A program made the position numbers and the translations under genes. 20,412 nt of DNA from Hemicentrotus pulcherrimus (Eukaryota > Echinodermata > Echinoidea > Camarodonta > Strongylocentrotidae), in contig BEXV01000480.1 of NCBI GenBank assembly GCA_003118195.1, forward strand, positions 174,903-195,314. Direction: 5' to 3'. Shown here one piece after another: positions 19,901-20,412 of this stretch (position 1 is the stretch's first letter; the number at the start of each line of letters is the position of its first letter). The notes beneath the pieces were generated by a model that was not told the DNA's origin, searched no databases, and was given only the letters and a program-made list of their open reading frames with translations.

Positions 19901-19981
19901 TTCCAGAGAGAGTACGCTGTGCTTCTCCGCCATCCTCCTGTATTCCTCGTCTTTGGCCTCTTTCTCCTGAAGAGCTTTGGC
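13833..19981 (-). CDS. stathmin-like multi-repeat coiled-coil protein, C-terminal 263 residues (5' partial)
   Basis: Seven exons join in perfect phase on the minus strand: 19981-19856, 18191-18118, 17180-17073, 16231-16129, 15457-15348, 14538-14368 and 13932-13833 (792 bp including TGA). All have AG acceptors and GT donors. The product is extremely rich in K, E, Q, R and A and is almost all predicted helix. Several segments follow the helical pattern of stathmin (LQ-K---EE-N-F/Y--MAE-K---K-E--KENR). Examples are KALQEKEAKDEEYRRMAEKH (window residues 2-21), KVIDKKTEEENEYQRM (about 60-75) and KTHKERIARVAEDAEALARY (about 166-185). The family is inferred from this pattern. Stathmins bind tubulin dimers, and a repeated version could bind several. 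A ciliary or other coiled-coil protein remains possible. The C-terminus ends ELESKLGAGPSLGTKNYSHVIIS. The N-terminus lies beyond 20412. Confidence 0.75.
14009..14194 (-). mobile_element. SINE body fragment (same family as 8140-8522)
   Basis: TCTAAGCGCTTTACAT, ATTACCCTGGTCACTGGATTCA, CTCCACTCCCTGGGGAGTATTCTGG and TTCACATCCTACC align collinearly with the 8.2-kb copy. The tRNA-like head is missing. It lies in the intron between exons F and G. Confidence 0.75.
14281..14330 (+). mobile_element. tRNA-like SINE head fragment
   Basis: TGGTTAGTGGC is an A-box-like word and AGTTTGAGCCC, about 27 bp later, is a B-box-like word, the spacing of an internal polymerase III promoter. No acceptor or cloverleaf arms can be paired convincingly, so this is a SINE head or tRNA relic and not a tRNA gene. 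It ends about 40 bp from the exon F donor. Confidence 0.5.
14368..14538 (-). CDS. stathmin-like gene, exon F
   Basis: The acceptor is TTTCTGTAG and the donor is ACAAA|GTGAGT. The 171-bp exon, the largest, encodes RVAEDAEALARYTEQKIKHK, then DQKVEEVIAKKQQEIDKSR and AVAHNSAKLREQIRNQYT. It is locally GC-richer and CpG-containing compared with its flanking introns. Confidence 0.88.
14630..14720 (-). repeat. G-rich interspersed repeat related to window start
   Basis: The minus strand reads GGGGGAGGGGAGGGTGGATAATTGTTC then GTTAGCTGTCC, resembling 1-75. Diverged. Confidence 0.4.
15034..15335 (+). repeat. direct duplication of about 60 bp, two copies about 245 bp apart
   Basis: TTGTGACTGGGAATCTAGAG...AATCCACCATTCCCACAAT and TTGTGACTGGAAACCTAGAG...AATCCAACACTCCTACAAT. 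In one plus frame both read VTGNLE(K/D)NP, the first differences being synonymous. Confidence 0.65.
15348..15457 (-). CDS. stathmin-like gene, exon E
   Basis: The acceptor is ATTGACAG and the donor is GCCAG|GTAAAA. The 110-bp exon encodes VQEQAIVKAEKVVQEKAQKA then HELRIVKEKTHKERIA. Confidence 0.85.
15812..15905 (-). mobile_element. SINE core fragment
   Basis: CATGGTCATCAGATTGA and CTCCACTCCCTGGGGAGCATTCCAACCAG match the central part of the 8140-8522 SINE. Only the core is present. Confidence 0.65.
15930..16085. repeat. purine-rich (GA) low-complexity tract
   Basis: GAGAGA-, GGGAGAGAG- and AAAGAGAG-rich sequence beside exon D. It creates a Ser/Leu-rich spurious extension on the minus strand. 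Confidence 0.75.
16129..16231 (-). CDS. stathmin-like gene, exon D
   Basis: The acceptor is TTTGACAG and the donor is CAGTG|GTAACT. The 103-bp exon encodes RRKLEQQQKKASKTKVVLD then TNLEKWKDDIVKHRTV, ending phase 0. Confidence 0.85.
16232..17072 (-). other. intron between exons C and D
   Basis: AT-rich. It contains the inverted-repeat element near 16815-16960. I see nothing else in it. Confidence 0.6.
16815..16960. mobile_element. MITE-like inverted-repeat element
   Basis: GTTTCATAAAA (16830-16840) pairs with TTTTATGAAAC (16943-16953). The outer GGGTTAACAAGCTGCT and GTTATAGATAACAAG words add imperfect pairing. No target duplication could be fixed, so the borders are approximate. Confidence 0.5.
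17073..17180 (-). CDS. stathmin-like gene, exon C
   Basis: The acceptor is CTTTTTAAG and the donor is AGCAG|GTGATG. The 108-bp exon encodes EEENEYQRMCIDAKDSKHKE and continues EMIEQQQFQRQTELRNS. It is the only acceptor choice that keeps the frame open. Confidence 0.85.
17475..17535. repeat. palindromic repeat with GATTGATATCAATC
   Basis: A perfect 14-bp palindrome followed by GCAAATAAATTGTGATTAAAGATCAACTCTTA. Similar words (TGATTTATATCAATCGCAA, AGAGTTGATATTAATAGCAA) occur at 19180-19345, suggesting one inverted-repeat family. Confidence 0.5.
17915..18074. mobile_element. pogo/Tigger-like MITE with TA duplication
   Basis: The left end is CAGTGGAACCTCGTTATAAAG and the inverted right end is CAGTGGGACCTCATTATTAAA, flanked by TA at 17913-17914 and 18075-18076. 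CAGTGGAACCTCGNTAT is typical of pogo/Tigger terminal repeats. An internal ACCTCGTTATATCAG repeats the end. It is 160 bp, non-coding, and sits about 40 bp from the exon B donor. Confidence 0.88.
18118..18191 (-). CDS. stathmin-like gene, exon B
   Basis: The acceptor is TTTTTTTAG and the donor is ACAGA|GTGAGT. The 74-bp exon encodes ELQRKNKEVMQQHAVRKK followed by VIDKKT and two bases of the next codon. Confidence 0.85.
18192..18775 (-). other. intron sequence without identifiable features
   Basis: AT-rich. The minus frame at 18429-18659 has no helix-charged composition like its neighbours and no flanking splice pattern that fits the gene, so I do not call it. Confidence 0.5.
18780..18870 (-). 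pseudogene. degenerate duplicate of exon A (copy A''')
   Basis: After GTTTAG, the minus strand reads YRRLVEKHIPLSLSL in the same frame as exon A's YRRMAEKHSVLSLES, then runs through a (CT)n tract and stops. No usable donor follows. It looks like a dead exon copy whose CT-rich codons have expanded into a microsatellite (18814-18836). Confidence 0.6.
18814..18836. repeat. (AG)n/(CT)n microsatellite inside exon-A relic
   Basis: About eleven AG units. The position corresponds to the CTCTCTCTGG of intact exon A on the minus strand. Confidence 0.85.
19040..19135 (-). pseudogene. degenerate duplicate of exon A (copy A'')
   Basis: The minus strand gives SLTEKRISLTLEAAKAKKEG, aligned with exon A's RMAEKHSVLSLESAEAKREN. 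A one-base deletion upstream breaks the frame of the first part, and the following (GGGA)n run (19063-19040) replaces the exon end. A possible donor GAGA|GTAAAC is out of phase with exon B. Confidence 0.6.
19180..19345. repeat. imperfect inverted-repeat element
   Basis: CCCGGTCTTAAAAAGAGTTGATATT on the left and GATCAATCACAACTCTCAGGGACCAGGAT on the right pair imperfectly. The interior has TTATATCAATCGCAA, as at 17475-17535. Confidence 0.5.
19380..19462 (-). pseudogene. degenerate duplicate of exon A (copy A')
   Basis: The minus strand reads TLEKHIFLMLELAEGKTKGEG, aligned with MAEKHSVLSLESAEAKRENK of exon A. A two-base deletion in the preceding part puts the upstream half out of frame, and no donor follows. 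Confidence 0.6.
19464..19869 (+). repeat. tandem duplication of about 200 bp
   Basis: Copy 1 (about 19464-19667) and copy 2 (about 19671-19869) both run from ATGCACATGCAATTGCTAGGCTAC to GGAAGCAAGCACACACTCATACCCTCACTTCTTC, with point changes and small indels between. The right part of each copy contains the exon A donor, so a spare donor exists at about 19654. Confidence 0.9.
19491..19536. repeat. 14-bp perfect hairpin
   Basis: CCATGGGACCGACA (19491-19504) pairs with TGTCGGTCCCATGG (19523-19536), with an 18-nt loop. The equivalent place in duplication copy 2 is decayed. Confidence 0.85.
19856..19981 (-). CDS. stathmin-like gene, exon A (intact copy)
   Basis: The acceptor is ATCACTAG|GCC and the donor is GAGG|GTATGA. 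It is 126 bp, 42 codons, phase 0 at both ends. It encodes AKALQEKEAKDEEYRRMAEK then HSVLSLESAEAKRENKQQEEVR. A weaker internal donor (CAGC|GTACTC at 19916/19915, also phase 0) would drop the last 20 residues. The longer form fits the stathmin pattern better. Confidence 0.7.
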
Positions 19982-20412
19982 CTAGTGATAAAAGTTGACT
20001 CATGGTAATCATTTTCAAAAATGTGAAATAGGATTTTCTACCCTATAAGGACATAACAAAGCCATAATATTTAAAAATGGAAGAAAAACTGGCATCCATA
20101 TCTTATCATTTTACTGAAAAATCATCTCTGTAAATATTTCCCCAAAAGGGCTGACGAGGTAAAAATAAGAAAATAGAAACCATTATTATCTTTAAATCGA
20201 GGTACTTTATGTAATAACTCTTTAATAGATACAATGTAATTTTGAGGTATGACCCTTTTCCAAAGTTTGGCCTAAGTATTCTCAGGCTTAGCATGCAACC
20301 TGTTAAGCAAACATACCAGGAACAAAGCTTACATATAGATGTGCATAAAATGTAGGCCTGTAAAACCTAGGGGGTGTTGGTTAGGGCCCCCCCCAAAAAA
20401 AAAAAAAAAAAA
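19982..20412. other. intron/flank at right edge
   Basis: AT-rich sequence upstream of exon A, presumably an intron of the coiled-coil gene. It ends with CCCCCCCC followed by an A run to the last base. No exon that fits the phase-0 acceptor of exon A is visible, so earlier exons lie outside. Confidence 0.5.

Overview
The window is eukaryotic nuclear DNA from an animal. It is AT-rich and split by introns with GT..AG splice signals. It carries many short inverted-repeat elements, a tRNA-derived SINE, microsatellites and two single N positions. One gene is clearly metazoan TMA16. The mix of repeats (pogo/Tigger-like MITEs, G-rich GTAATTGTCC repeats, GGAGCAATTG repeats) most resembles a sea urchin or other echinoderm. 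That taxonomic call is inference, not proof. Homopolymer runs at both edges suggest this is a whole small contig.

Layout, left to right. (1) Positions 136-1009, minus strand: the first two exons of an unrecognised gene with an N-terminal hydrophobic segment, continuing off the left edge. (2) Positions 1010-1227: a 218-bp divergent promoter region. (3) Positions 1228-6316, plus strand: a complete five-exon TMA16 gene of 240 codons, whose first coding exon is only the ATG. Its introns carry two MITE-like elements with target-site duplications and a composite trinucleotide repeat. (4) Positions 6317-13832: a convergent intergenic or untranslated stretch with no gene I can support. It holds trinucleotide repeats, a tRNA-derived SINE, a 4-mismatch 85-bp hairpin, and an exact 50-bp duplication around an N. 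(5) Positions 13833-19981, minus strand: the last seven coding exons, phase-consistent throughout, of a highly charged coiled-coil protein (263 residues in the window). Its segments look like repeated stathmin-type helices. The 5' part lies off the right edge.

The most interesting region is 18.8-19.9 kb. The most upstream visible exon of the stathmin-like gene appears to exist in about four copies, one intact and three degenerate. A (CT)n microsatellite sits exactly inside one degenerate copy, and a tandem 200-bp duplication covers the intact exon's splice donor. I see no operon, CRISPR array, prokaryotic system or recognisable toxin or virus gene. The genes are ordinary housekeeping or cytoskeletal types and have no evident joint function beyond being neighbours.
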